Shown: positions 7,554 to 15,487 of the stretch, in pieces | Position numbering within the stretch: position 1 is the stretch's first letter | How the letters are laid out: every line of letters starts with the position of its first letter | DNA from: Holophagales bacterium | GTDB taxonomy: Bacteria > Acidobacteriota > Thermoanaerobaculia > Multivoradales > JAGPDF01 | Assembly (NCBI GenBank): GCA_016699405.1 | Contig: CP064972.1 | Span: forward strand, 310,001-374,000 | DNA length: 64,000 nt | Direction of reading: 5' to 3' | The notes under the pieces: generated by a model | What the model was told of the DNA's origin: nothing | Databases searched by the model: none | What the model saw: only the letters and a program-made list of their open reading frames with translations | Translations under genes and position numbers: made by a program

Positions 7554-7937
7554 GTGACGGGAACCGTCACCGCGTGCCCTTCTTGCGGGAGAACCCGCGG
7601 ACGTTTCCGCTTTGTCCTTGCTAGGCTCCTGAGCGTGCCGACCGTCCCCGGCCCCTGCGCCCGATGCGGCGAGCCAACTGCGGCCTACTGGCGACCGTCT
7701 CCCGAGTCCGTGGAGCGTTGGCCCTTTTCCCTCCGTGTCGCGCGGCGATTCATGCCGACTCGGAATCGCTGGCGGATCTCCTCGAGGTCCCAGACGGGCA
7801 GCGGAGGCAAAGGCGGCGAGCCGGAGAGACGGCGACCGAAGGAAGAGCCGCAACCCCCCGCGACTAGCGGCTACCGACGAGAGCCTTCGCGTTTTATGCG
7901 GGCCAAGATGCGGGCCAAGCCCAGTAAGGCGCGCTAA
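7554..7937 (+). CDS. Possible small zinc-ribbon protein at the element end, perhaps degraded
   Basis: The frame starts at GTG and has two CxxC pairs (CPSCGR and CARCGE) about 28 residues apart, a plausible zinc ribbon. After residue ~65 the composition becomes implausible and the frame runs through the right arm-like repeat. A different frame from 7664 to 7867 carries a more protein-like stretch (ADSESLADLLEVPDGQ). A frameshift may therefore have broken a longer gene. No ribosome site stands out. Treat as a possible or decayed gene. Confidence 0.3.
   Translation: MTGTVTACPSCGRTRGRFRFVLARLLSVPTVPGPCARCGEPTAAYWRPSPESVERWPFSLRVARRFMPTRNRWRISSRSQTGSGGKGGEPERRRPKEEPQPPATSGYRREPSRFMRAKMRAKPSKAR
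7892..7922 (+). repeat. Right arm-like repeat (tandem gcgggcca)
   Basis: A T-rich start, then gcgggccaagatgcgggcca: two tandem gcgggcca units. This is the near copy of 315-344, in the same orientation. It lies about 30 bases inside attR, while its partner lies about 130 bases inside attL. Confidence 0.5.
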
Positions 7938-7953
7938 GTCATTTTTAATCAGA

Positions 7954-7973
7954 CTACACGTTGAACCGGAAGT
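7954..7973. repeat. attR, right 20-bp direct repeat within ychF
   Basis: These are the last 20 bases of ychF (minus strand, stop codon included), identical to 167-186. Recombination at this core leaves the YchF C-terminus unchanged. Confidence 0.85.
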
Positions 7974-9027
7974 GCACGACGTCGCCGTCGTGCACGAGGT
8001 ACTCCTTCCCCTCGAGCCGCAACAGCGCCTTGTCGCGACAGGCGGCGAGGGTGCGGTGGGCGAGCAGGTCGTCCCAGCGCACCACTTCGGCGCGGATGAA
8101 GCCGCGCTCGATGTCGGAGTGGATCGTGCCGGCCGCCTCCTTGGCGACGGTGCCGCGGCGAATCGTCCAGGCACGCACTTCGTCTTCGCCGACGGTGAAG
8201 AACGAGATGACGCCGAGCAGGCCGTAGCTCGCGCGGATCACCCGGTCGAGGCTGGGCTCGGCAAGTCCGAGGTCGGCGAGGAACTCGCGCTGCTCCTCCG
8301 CTGTGAGTCGCGAGATCTCGAGCTCGATCGGTGCGCTGACCACCACCCCGTGGACGGTGTCGTCGCCGCCCCCCAGCCCGAAATCCTCGGGCTTGGCGCT
8401 CGCCACGTCGCCTTCGCCGACGTTGACCACGACGAGCATCGGCTTGGCCGAGAGCAGTTGAAAGCCGCGCAGCATCCGCTCGTCGTCCCCGGAAAGACCG
8501 AGGCGACGCAGCGGGGTCTCGGCCTCGAGCGCCGGCAGGATGGTCTCGACGAGGAGCTTCTTCTCGCGCTCCTCCTGCGGCGAGAGCCCTCGCTTGATCG
8601 CCTTGTCGAGGCGGTCGATCCGCCGTTCGACGAGCGAGTGGTCGGCGAGGATGAGCTCGAGGTCGAGCGTCGCGATGTCGCGCCGGGCATCCACCGAGCC
8701 GTCCGGGTGCTCGATTTCCGGGTCGTCGAACGCGCGCACGACGTGCATCAGGGCGTCGACCGTCTTGAGCTTGGCGAGATCGAGGCTTTCGGCCGCCTCG
8801 CCCTTGGCGATCCCCGGGATGTCGACGTACTCGACGGTCGCCGGGACATAGCGCTTGGGGTTGAAGAGGTCGCGCAACCGCGCCAGGCGGTCGTCGGGGA
8901 CCTTCGCCATCGCCATGTGGGTGCGATCGGAGGCCGCGAACTTGCCGGTCTCCTCGCGCGACGCGGTCAGGGTGTTGAAGAGTGTCGTCTTGCCGGCCTT
9001 GGGCAGGCCGAGGATGCCGAACTGCAT
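7954..9027 (-). CDS. ychF: Ribosome-binding ATPase YchF (Obg-like)
   Basis: This is a 357-residue P-loop ATPase of the Obg superfamily that binds ribosomes and takes part in translation and stress control. The G1 loop is GLPKAGKTT (most family members have GLPNVGKST). The G3 region reads DIPGIAKGEA. A coiled-coil arm lies around 120-190, and a C-terminal TGS domain ends in the conserved HFRFNV. The ATG at 9027 has GGAGGATC upstream. Length is near the E. coli protein (363). The 3' end is the attachment site of the element to its left, and the gene stays intact because the repeat supplies the same codons. Confidence 0.95.
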   Translation of the reverse strand: MQFGILGLPKAGKTTLFNTLTASREETGKFAASDRTHMAMAKVPDDRLARLRDLFNPKRYVPATVEYVDIPGIAKGEAAESLDLAKLKTVDALMHVVRAFDDPEIEHPDGSVDARRDIATLDLELILADHSLVERRIDRLDKAIKRGLSPQEEREKKLLVETILPALEAETPLRRLGLSGDDERMLRGFQLLSAKPMLVVVNVGEGDVASAKPEDFGLGGGDDTVHGVVVSAPIELEISRLTAEEQREFLADLGLAEPSLDRVIRASYGLLGVISFFTVGEDEVRAWTIRRGTVAKEAAGTIHSDIERGFIRAEVVRWDDLLAHRTLAACRDKALLRLEGKEYLVHDGDVVHFRFNV

Positions 9028-9140
9028 GGTCGAGAGATCCTCCGTCCGTTACGAGAGGGCGCAGGCGATTGCCGGCGAGAGGCCTCAGGGTATTCGCTGG
9101 CCGCCGGCCCGGTCAATCCGCGGCCGGTCGACGAGCCCGC

Positions 9141-10445
9141 TCAGGGGTGGACCCGGCGCACCTCGAGGCCGGACACCAGGACGGTCGGCGCCGCGAACGC
9201 TCCGTCCCCGAGAGCCCATTCGAGATCGCGCCCCACCGCCACCACCCCGGCCCAGAGCTGCCTTGCCGAGCCGGTCAGCACCGCGCCGCGCACGGGTGCC
9301 GCCGCCCTTCCACCGGCAAGGGCGAAGCCGCAAACCGGCGCGACCAACCGGTCGTTCACCGGGTCGACGAGCGGCGCACCCTCCAGGTCGAGCAGGTAGT
9401 AGCCGCGCTCCACGCCGGCCACCAGCTCGGCCGGCGTGAGGCGCGGATTCGGCTCGAGGACCAGATGGGTCGGCGCCCGCCGCGGCAGGTCGCGGAAGCT
9501 CGCGCGGCGGACGCAGCCGGTGGCCCGCTGGGTCGCTCGCGCTTCCCACCAGGCGAGCAGCGGCTGGCGGAAGAAGCCGCCTTCGATGAGTGCGATTCGC
9601 CCGGTCGCGAGCCCCTCCCCATCCACGGCGGCGGCGAGGATCCCGTCGCTGCGACGACCGTCGTCCGTCACCGTGACGCACCCGGAGGCGACACACCCCG
9701 CACCGTCCCGCCACGCCGCCAGCGCCTTCTCCCCTTCCGCGCCGCAGAGCCAAGGCGCCGTCGCGGCGAGGAGTCGTGCCGCCAGCCCAGGCGCCAGGAC
9801 GATTTCTCCCCCCTCCTGCGCCGGAGGGCGCCCCTCGGCGGCAACGTGGAGACGATCGCAGAGTCGGCGAGACAGGGCTTGCGGACGGAAACGGCGGGCG
9901 TCCCGCTCGCCGAGCTCGGCGACGACGCCGCCGCGTCCGCCGGAGAGCACGGCTTCGAGGCGCAGCGAAGCGAGTCGATGTCGGCTGGCGGCGCGAATGC
10001 CGCGACTGCTCGCGAGCTCCGATTCGGCCGCCCCGTCCTCGAGCCGCGCCGCCACGAGGCGCGCTCCCGTGACCTCGCGGGCGATCTCGCGGCCGATCGT
10101 CTCGAGCAGTGCCACGCCCTCGCCCTCGCCAAGTAGCGGCGAATCCAGCTCGGCGGGTGGCACCCAGGGGACCTCGGGAACCGGATCGGCGAGGCGAAAC
10201 GGCGGCGCGTCGCCGAGCGGCCACGCCGTCTGCGAGGGGAGCGGACCCGTCCCGGCAACGAACCAGGAACGACGCCGATCGCTCGCCCGCACCGCCCAGC
10301 CCTCTTCGAGACTGGTCCCGATCTCGATGCCGGCGACCCCGGCCACGACGCGCCGCGAGCGTCCGCGCTTGACGTAGACCTCGGCCTCCTTGAGCCCGCG
10401 CCGCGCTAGCTCGGCGAGCAGCGCCTCGGCCGCCGGGAGGCTCAC
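9141..10445 (-). CDS. TldD/PmbA family protein (TldE-like subunit)
   Basis: This 434-residue protein is the partner of the TldD-like gene upstream, which it overlaps by four bases (GTGA). TldD and TldE form a heterodimeric metalloprotease that trims unfolded or modified peptides. TldE-type subunits lack the zinc site, and none is visible here. The family pattern is seen in AELARRGLKEAEVYVKRGRSR at the start. Near the end come EPNPRLTPAELVAGVERGYYLLDLEG and a C-terminal stretch with PVCGFALAGGR. The GTG at 10445 is chosen from the coupling and from where homology begins. The sequence is divergent and shortened in the middle. Confidence 0.8.
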   Translation of the reverse strand: MSLPAAEALLAELARRGLKEAEVYVKRGRSRRVVAGVAGIEIGTSLEEGWAVRASDRRRSWFVAGTGPLPSQTAWPLGDAPPFRLADPVPEVPWVPPAELDSPLLGEGEGVALLETIGREIAREVTGARLVAARLEDGAAESELASSRGIRAASRHRLASLRLEAVLSGGRGGVVAELGERDARRFRPQALSRRLCDRLHVAAEGRPPAQEGGEIVLAPGLAARLLAATAPWLCGAEGEKALAAWRDGAGCVASGCVTVTDDGRRSDGILAAAVDGEGLATGRIALIEGGFFRQPLLAWWEARATQRATGCVRRASFRDLPRRAPTHLVLEPNPRLTPAELVAGVERGYYLLDLEGAPLVDPVNDRLVAPVCGFALAGGRAAAPVRGAVLTGSARQLWAGVVAVGRDLEWALGDGAFAAPTVLVSGLEVRRVHP

Positions 10446-11755
10446 GTCACGACCTCCACTTCGCCGAGAAGCAAGGAGCAGGAGCGAGCCCACACCGGGA
10501 GCCGCTGCCCGCCCTTGGCACACCAACCCGCACCCCCACTCTCCAGGTCGTGCCCGACTCCGGCAACGGCGGCGAGGAGTTGCGAGACGCGTCCGCGCAG
10601 GCGACAGCGCCCGACCGGTTCGGCCGGCGCGCCTTCCCGCAGTCGCCGGGCGGTCGGCACGTCGAGGGTCAGCCAGCCGGTATGCGGGTCGAGCGACCCG
10701 CGGTCGACATCGGAGATCACCAGTCCGCCCTCCGCACGACGCCACAGGGAGACCGGCGGAACCTCGCCCGGCACCATCTCGAGATGGCGACAGCGCGGCC
10801 CGGGCAGCTCGTGGCGGCTCCCCCGCCATCCGGCGCCAGGAAGCAGCCGCGGGCAGGCCCGCGCCCAGAGCGAGTCGGCGAGCGGCTGCTCCACCCGCCC
10901 TCCGCGCAGCAGCCAGCGGCGGGCCACCGGAAGCCCTTCGTCGTCGGTCACCCGGCGCACCGCCTCCGGCGCCGAGGCGGGGTCGTCGAGCAGACCCAGG
11001 CCGGAACCGGCGAGGTCGAATCCGAGCGCGGCTTCGGGGCGTCCGCCGAGGGCCAGCAGATCGGCCTCCAGCGCGTGCGCAACCGCCTCGTGGACGAAGA
11101 CCGCCGAGGCGTGGGGCGACAGCACCACGGGGAGCCGCGCACGAGGCGGGGAAGGCGCCTCACGCGCCCGGAAGAGCTCGGCGAGGGCATCGGCCAGCTC
11201 CGCCGCGTTGGCCGGCGAGAGCTCGGCGAGCAGTCGTCCGCGCCGCCCCCACGGCGTGTCACCGACCACGCTGTAGAACGCCTCGGCCGTCGGCGCCGAG
11301 GCGAGGCGCGGCCCGATCACCTGAACCCAGCGGCGATGGCGCCGCACGCGCAGGCGCAGCGGAAAGGCGACGAGGCGCGCCCGCAGCGCCTCTCGCAGCA
11401 GCTCGGCGAACGACGCCAGCTCGGGCAGGTGGATCGGCTCGTCCCAGGTCGGCTCGGCGAGCTCGGGCTCGGGCAGCGCGGTACGCGGCAGGGCGCGCGA
11501 GACACGGCGCACCGCATCGGCGAAGGTCCGACCGTCGATCGCGTCGGCGCTGCCGAGAAACGAGCGGCCCCCCCGCACCAGCCGCACCGCCAGCCCCTGG
11601 TCACGAACGACCGAGACCCCGGGACGGCGCTCTTCTCCCGGGAGCTCGGCCTCCTCGCGCCGCTCGAGAAAGAGATCCACCCAGTCGTCGGGCTGCTCGG
11701 CGAGCTGTGCGAGCCAGCGGGCGAGCGCACCGGCATCGATCGCTTCGAAGGGCAC
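10442..11755 (-). CDS. tldD: TldD-like zinc metalloprotease subunit
   Basis: This 437-residue protein is the catalytic member of the TldD/TldE pair. The zinc motif HExxxH is seen in VHEAVAHALEADLL. The distal ligand region follows near the C-terminus as GWCAKGGQ. It is probably cytoplasmic and cleaves small peptides through a narrow chamber. The gene starts at GTG 11755, with a CAGAAT hexamer six bases upstream and no Shine-Dalgarno, so the transcript may be leaderless. It lies head to head with the gene at 11819. The start regions of the two genes are inverted copies of each other over 20 bases. Confidence 0.83.
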   Translation of the reverse strand: MPFEAIDAGALARWLAQLAEQPDDWVDLFLERREEAELPGEERRPGVSVVRDQGLAVRLVRGGRSFLGSADAIDGRTFADAVRRVSRALPRTALPEPELAEPTWDEPIHLPELASFAELLREALRARLVAFPLRLRVRRHRRWVQVIGPRLASAPTAEAFYSVVGDTPWGRRGRLLAELSPANAAELADALAELFRAREAPSPPRARLPVVLSPHASAVFVHEAVAHALEADLLALGGRPEAALGFDLAGSGLGLLDDPASAPEAVRRVTDDEGLPVARRWLLRGGRVEQPLADSLWARACPRLLPGAGWRGSRHELPGPRCRHLEMVPGEVPPVSLWRRAEGGLVISDVDRGSLDPHTGWLTLDVPTARRLREGAPAEPVGRCRLRGRVSQLLAAVAGVGHDLESGGAGWCAKGGQRLPVWARSCSLLLGEVEVVT

Positions 11756-11829
11756 GCGGCGATTCTGGCACAGCGCTCGCAACCGCCTGTGGCATCGCCT
11801 GCCTCCTATAATCGACGCGTGCCCTTCGA
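11745..11829. repeat. Inverted repeat covering two divergent start sites
   Basis: The 20 bases aatcgccgcgtgcccttcga on the minus strand (11764-11745) recur with one mismatch on the plus strand at 11810-11829. Each arm holds the end of a -10-like hexamer, the GTG start codon and the first codons (V-P-F-E) of its gene. The arms are 45 bases apart. Confidence 0.8.
11807..11821 (+). promoter_or_regulatory. Consensus -10 six bases before a GTG start (leaderless)
   Basis: A perfect TATAAT (11807-11812) is followed after six bases by the GTG at 11819. Transcription normally begins about seven bases after the -10, which places the start at the GTG itself. No clear -35 is seen. Confidence 0.6.
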
Positions 11830-12718
11830 GTCTCCAGAGGCGAGGTTGCGGGCGCGGCAGCGATCCGATGGCGCCTTCCCGCGGTTCGCCGGCGGCGACG
11901 GCGAGATCGAGTCCACCGCCTGGGGCGCGTTGGCCCTCGCGCTGGCTCCGGCAGCCGACCCGGCCGCCGCCAAGCGCGCCGGCTCGGTGCTCGAACGGCT
12001 GCAACGCGCCGACGGTCGCCTCAGCATCGCGCCGCCGCATCCAGGCAACTGCTGGCCTACCGCCATCGCGGTGCTCGCCTGGCGCGCGCTGCGCAACCCG
12101 TCACCTCCAGTGGAGAAGGCTCTCGACTTCCTCGAGGGGCAGCAGGGCGACCATTGGACGCGGCCGGCCGACTGGCCGCTCGGTCACGATCCCTCGCTGG
12201 TCGGCTGGCCCTGGGTCGAAGGGACGAGCTCCTGGGTCGAGCCGACCGCCTTCGCCCTGCTCGCGCTCACCGCCGGAGGGCGCGGCCACGGGGCGCGGGC
12301 GCTCGAAGGCCGGCGGCTCCTGCTCGACCGGCAGATCCCCGGCGGCGGCTGGAACTACGGCAACCCCTCCGCCTTCGGACGCGAGCTCCTGCCGACTCCG
12401 GAGAGTAGCGGCCTCGCGCTCGCCGCGCTGGCCGGCACGGCACCACGCTCCTCGGTCGGCCCGTCACTTCGCTATCTCGAAGCCGAGCTGCCGCACCTCG
12501 CGACCCCGCTCGCGCTCGGCTGGACCGTCCTCGGCCTCGCGGCCTGGGGCGAGCGCCCCTCGGCGGCCGAGGACCGGATCGACGCCTGTCTCGCTCGCGA
12601 TCCGGCACCCGCCGAGCCGTACGACACGATCGAGATCGCTCTCCTCGCCCTCGCCCGGAAGGCACCGAACGGTCTGCTGGCCGTGCTCGCGACCCACGAG
12701 CAGGTGCCCCCCGGATGA
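11819..12718 (+). CDS. Prenyltransferase/squalene-cyclase-type alpha/alpha barrel protein
   Basis: This 299-residue protein is built of repeated helical hairpins of the terpenoid cyclase/prenyltransferase fold. Repeats are visible around GALALALAPAADPAAAKRAGSVL, CWPTAIAVLAWRAL, WVEPTAFALLALTAGG, LLDRQIPGGGWNYGNP and LPTPESSGLALAALAG. The typical QxxxGxW-type turn appears as DRQIPGGGWNYG. The catalytic DxDD of squalene cyclases is not seen, so a binding or scaffold role is as likely as enzymatic cyclisation. It is translationally coupled to the DUF362 gene that follows (ATGA overlap). The start is the GTG at 11819, set by the -10 just upstream; longer upstream frames run antisense through tldD. 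Confidence 0.72.
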   Translation: MPFESPEARLRARQRSDGAFPRFAGGDGEIESTAWGALALALAPAADPAAAKRAGSVLERLQRADGRLSIAPPHPGNCWPTAIAVLAWRALRNPSPPVEKALDFLEGQQGDHWTRPADWPLGHDPSLVGWPWVEGTSSWVEPTAFALLALTAGGRGHGARALEGRRLLLDRQIPGGGWNYGNPSAFGRELLPTPESSGLALAALAGTAPRSSVGPSLRYLEAELPHLATPLALGWTVLGLAAWGERPSAAEDRIDACLARDPAPAEPYDTIEIALLALARKAPNGLLAVLATHEQVPPG

Positions 12719-13707
12719 GCGTCCGGGGGCTGACCCGCCGTGAGCTCGTCGGCGCCGGACTGGCGCTCGGAACCCTGTCGCTCAGCGCCTGCCGACCGCG
12801 TGCCGAGACCCGCGTCTTCGTTGGCAAGGCGACCGACTACGCACGCGATCTCACGCCACTGCTCCTCGACGCGCTCGCCGAGCTCGGCGTCGACCGCACC
12901 GAGGTCGCCGGCCGGCGCGTGCTCCTCAAGCCGAACCTCGTCGAGGCACGTCCGGCCGCGCCGATCAACACCCACCCGCAGGTGGTGCGAGCCGCGGCCG
13001 AGGCGTTTCGCCGGCTCGGCGCCGCCGAGGTGCGCGTCGGCGAGGGACCGGGGCACTGCCGGGACACGCGGCGGGTGCTCGAGGCCTCGGGGCTCGCCGA
13101 GGTGCTGCGTCACGACAAGCTGACGTTCGTCGATCTCAACCGGCAACCGGGTTTCGTCACCCCGAACGCCGGCGGGCGCTCCGGACTGACCCGCCTGACG
13201 CTACCGCAGGCGCTCGTCGAGAGCGACCTCGTCGTCTCTCTCGCCAAGATGAAGACGCACCACTGGGCCGGTGTCACGCTGTCGATGAAGAACCTCTTCG
13301 GCGTGATGCCCGGCTCCTACTACGGCTGGCCGAAGAACGTGCTGCACTACGCCGGGCTGGAGGAGACGATCCTCGACATTACCGCCACCGTGCGACCGCA
13401 GTTGGCGATCGTCGACGGCATCGTCGGCATGGAAGGAGACGGGCCGATCATGGGCGACCCACGCCCGGCCGGCGTGCTCGTCGTCGGCCGTAACGCGACG
13501 GCGGTCGACGCCACCGCGGCGCGACTCATGGGCGTCGACCCGCTCCGCGTGCGCTATCTCGCCGCGGCCAACGGCTGGCTGGGACCGATCGACGCCGCGG
13601 CGATCGACCAGGTCGGGGAGCGACTCGCCGGCTTGGTCACCCCCTTCCGCCTCGTCGCGGCGATTCCGGGCATGCGCGGCCTCGCCGGGCCGGGCCTCGA
13701 CTACTGA
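12715..13707 (+). CDS. DUF362 protein with twin-arginine-type signal
   Basis: This 330-residue exported protein has an N-terminus LTRRELVGAGLALG with a twin arginine before a hydrophobic stretch ending SLSAC. It is probably a Tat substrate and perhaps a lipoprotein. The DUF362 core is clear: VLLKPNLVEA, then NTHPQVVRAAAEAFRRLGAAEVRVGEGPG, SDLVVSLAKMKTHHWAGVTLSMKNLFGVMPG, and VDGIVGMEGDGPIMGDPR. No ferredoxin-type cysteine cluster is present, unlike some longer relatives. It overlaps the alpha/alpha-barrel gene by four bases, so the two probably form one functional unit, possibly acting on an envelope lipid or cofactor. Its substrate is unknown. Confidence 0.85.
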   Translation: MSVRGLTRRELVGAGLALGTLSLSACRPRAETRVFVGKATDYARDLTPLLLDALAELGVDRTEVAGRRVLLKPNLVEARPAAPINTHPQVVRAAAEAFRRLGAAEVRVGEGPGHCRDTRRVLEASGLAEVLRHDKLTFVDLNRQPGFVTPNAGGRSGLTRLTLPQALVESDLVVSLAKMKTHHWAGVTLSMKNLFGVMPGSYYGWPKNVLHYAGLEETILDITATVRPQLAIVDGIVGMEGDGPIMGDPRPAGVLVVGRNATAVDATAARLMGVDPLRVRYLAAANGWLGPIDAAAIDQVGERLAGLVTPFRLVAAIPGMRGLAGPGLDY

Positions 13708-14432
13708 GCGGCCCCGGCAGCGAGCGGCGCGGCGCGGTGTCGATGCGCCGCGACGACGAGGTCGACGACTTCGGCGGCGCTCAGCCGGTCAAGATTCACC
13801 ACCAGGTCGTGGCGCAGCAGATCGTCGGGCGAGGCGTGGAAGTGGCGGCGGAAGTACTCGAGCCGTGCATGCTCCTCGGCTTCGATCGCCACCCGCGCCT
13901 CGGCCTCGGTCCGCGCCCGTGACGCCGCCATCGACTGGATGCGCGTCGACAGGCTGGCGACCATCCGCACCCGCAAGCCCCGCCCCTGAGGCAGGATCAG
14001 GTCCGCCCCGCGGCCGAGGAAGATGCAGCGGCTCTGCTGCGCCAGACCCAGCACCGCTTCCCCGAGACGGCGGAAGTAGTCGTCCAGGACGAACCGGCCG
14101 ACGACCCAGGGGCTCATCGCCGCCTCCCACCACTTGAAGTCGTGCTCGTCCATCGCCCGGTAGATCTGGCGGCGCACCTCGTCGTCACCCGCCATGCGGT
14201 CGAGCACCTCGCGGTCGAAGAGCGGCCAACCGAGCCGGCGCGCGAGCGGCACGGCCACCTCTCGCCCGTCGATTCCGACCATCCGCGAGAGGCAGATGAA
14301 GTCGAGCTCGTCCGCCCCCCGCTCGACCGGCCCCGTGAGCCGCTGGGCCCGGGCGAGCTCCCAGTTGCTCAGTTGACGCTCCACGGCACGAGCCGCCCCC
14401 GGACCTCCCGAGAGCCCCTTTCTCCCTGCCAT
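13701..14432 (-). CDS. Cytidylate-kinase-like family protein
   Basis: This 243-residue protein has the pattern of the cytidylate-kinase-like family (Pfam Cytidylate_kin2): ICLSRMVGIDGREVAVPLARRLGWPLFDREVLDRMA at the start of the domain, CIFLGRGADLILP in the middle, and a C-terminal half with an arginine-rich lid. The usual P-loop is altered (SRMVGIDGREVA), as often in this family, and the substrate is unknown. The ATG at 14432 is preceded by AAAGGAGG at ideal spacing. The first 45 residues are a family-atypical extension. It converges on the DUF362 gene with a seven-base overlap. Confidence 0.75.
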   Translation of the reverse strand: MAGRKGLSGGPGAARAVERQLSNWELARAQRLTGPVERGADELDFICLSRMVGIDGREVAVPLARRLGWPLFDREVLDRMAGDDEVRRQIYRAMDEHDFKWWEAAMSPWVVGRFVLDDYFRRLGEAVLGLAQQSRCIFLGRGADLILPQGRGLRVRMVASLSTRIQSMAASRARTEAEARVAIEAEEHARLEYFRRHFHASPDDLLRHDLVVNLDRLSAAEVVDLVVAAHRHRAAPLAAGAAQ

Positions 14433-14494
14433 GACGAGCCTCCTTTCCCGGCGATTCGATTGTACGCCCCGGGAAGCGGGAGGGTGGCGCCCGT

Positions 14495-14950
14495 TCAGTC
14501 GGGAGTGAAGAAGAGCTCGAGCTTCAGCTTGGTGCCGTGGTCGAGCCCGTAGCGTAGGGTCGGGAAGGTGATGGTGACCGACTCGAAGCGCTTGCCGTCG
14601 TCGAGGCTTTCGGTCTGGTCGACGCCGTCGATCGCTTCGCCGCGCGCGTCGGTCCACTCGCCGCGCACGGTCAGCTCCCAGTCCCGGCTCGCGTCGTTGC
14701 TGTACTCGATCTCCAGCCGGACGTCCTCGAGATAGCGCGAGTTGGAGGGCCGCGCGATGCGCGACTTGATCGAGCCCTTGGCGTCGCGGATCAGGCGGAA
14801 ACGATGCAGCGTCACCGGCCCGTCGCTCACCTTGAGGTCGACCCAGCGGTCGAATTCGAGCTTCACGTCCTTGCGGACTTCGCCCGCGGCGAGCGGCGCA
14901 GGGGCGAGGGCGAGGGCAGCGGCAACCACACAGGCGGCGGCACGGATCAT
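14495..14950 (-). CDS. Exported hypothetical protein
   Basis: This 151-residue protein has a clear signal peptide (MIRAAACVVAAALALAPAPLAA, cleavage probably after LAA). The mature part is a beta-rich domain with alternating charged strands (DVRLEIEYSNDASRDWELTVRGEWTD, TLRYGLDHGTKLKLELFF). No known family is recognised. It is probably periplasmic and may bind a ligand or surface component. The ATG at 14950 is chosen because GGAGG lies seven bases upstream; the in-frame TTG two codons earlier is less likely. It stands alone, after the lipoprotein gene of the fluC group. Confidence 0.65.
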   Translation of the reverse strand: MIRAAACVVAAALALAPAPLAAGEVRKDVKLEFDRWVDLKVSDGPVTLHRFRLIRDAKGSIKSRIARPSNSRYLEDVRLEIEYSNDASRDWELTVRGEWTDARGEAIDGVDQTESLDDGKRFESVTITFPTLRYGLDHGTKLKLELFFTPD

Positions 14951-14998
14951 CGACAACCTCCAGGAACGATGGTCGAGGGAGGCGAGTCTAGCTCGCCC

Positions 14999-15487
14999 TC
15001 ACGGGGCGAGCACAACGATCCGCAGTCGCGTGCCCGGCCGGGTATCGACGAGCTCGACTTCTACCGTCCTCGCCCCCTTCTTCCAACGCCCGGCGGCGCC
15101 CGGACCGTGCCCCTTCCAGCCGGCGGCAGCGAGCATGCCCGCGTAGCTCGCTCCGGCGTCGGCGGGGGAGGCGGAGCTCGCCAGGACGATCTCGAGCGCC
15201 CCGTCGGGGCGCCAGGACGAGTCGATCAGGCTCGACGGACGGAGGAGCGGGACGTCCGCCGGGAAACCCTCCGGCAGCACGCCGGAGAAGCCGCCCGGTC
15301 GCTCGGCGCGCCGCTCCACCGGTTCGGCGGCGAGCGAGGCCGTGGCGTCTCGCGCCGGGGCGACGTCGACCGTCTCGAGCGGCGCCGGCTCTCGCGGCGC
15401 CTCGCGCTTCGCGCAGCCGACCGCGAGCAGGGCCGACACGATCAGGCCGATCGCCAGGCGGCGACACGACACTCGTCCCGGGCTCAT
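14999..15487 (-). CDS. Small lipoprotein
   Basis: This 162-residue protein has a lipoprotein signal ending LLAVGC. A low-complexity linker follows, then one small domain (about 75-160). It begins GVLPEGFPADVPLL, continues with strands (GALEIVLAS), a helix (DAGASYAGMLAAAGWKG) and two basic strands. This pattern occurs in many predicted lipoproteins of unknown function, often described by the phrase 'FPxDVPL'. The start overlaps the stop of the DUF190 gene by four bases (ATGA), making it the last gene of the fluC-DUF190-lipoprotein operon. Confidence 0.7.
   Translation of the reverse strand: MSPGRVSCRRLAIGLIVSALLAVGCAKREAPREPAPLETVDVAPARDATASLAAEPVERRAERPGGFSGVLPEGFPADVPLLRPSSLIDSSWRPDGALEIVLASSASPADAGASYAGMLAAAGWKGHGPGAAGRWKKGARTVEVELVDTRPGTRLRIVVLAP

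Larger units (their letters stand above)
167..7973. mobile_element. Integrative element inserted in the 3' end of ychF
   Basis: The region is bounded by a perfect 20-base direct repeat, ctacacgttgaaccggaagt, at 167-186 and 7954-7973. The right copy is the last 20 bases of ychF, including its stop codon. The left copy is an orphan with no ychF gene beside it. This is the pattern left when an integrase recombines at the end of a gene and restores it. A tyrosine integrase begins 180 bases inside the left repeat, as is usual. The cargo is an unknown ORF with a HEPN-like end, HicBA, an AlpA-type regulator, a small ORF, a DUF1376-like protein and a lipoprotein. No capsid, terminase, tail or conjugation gene is visible. 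Repeats and integrase are seen directly; mobility is inferred. Confidence 0.88.
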
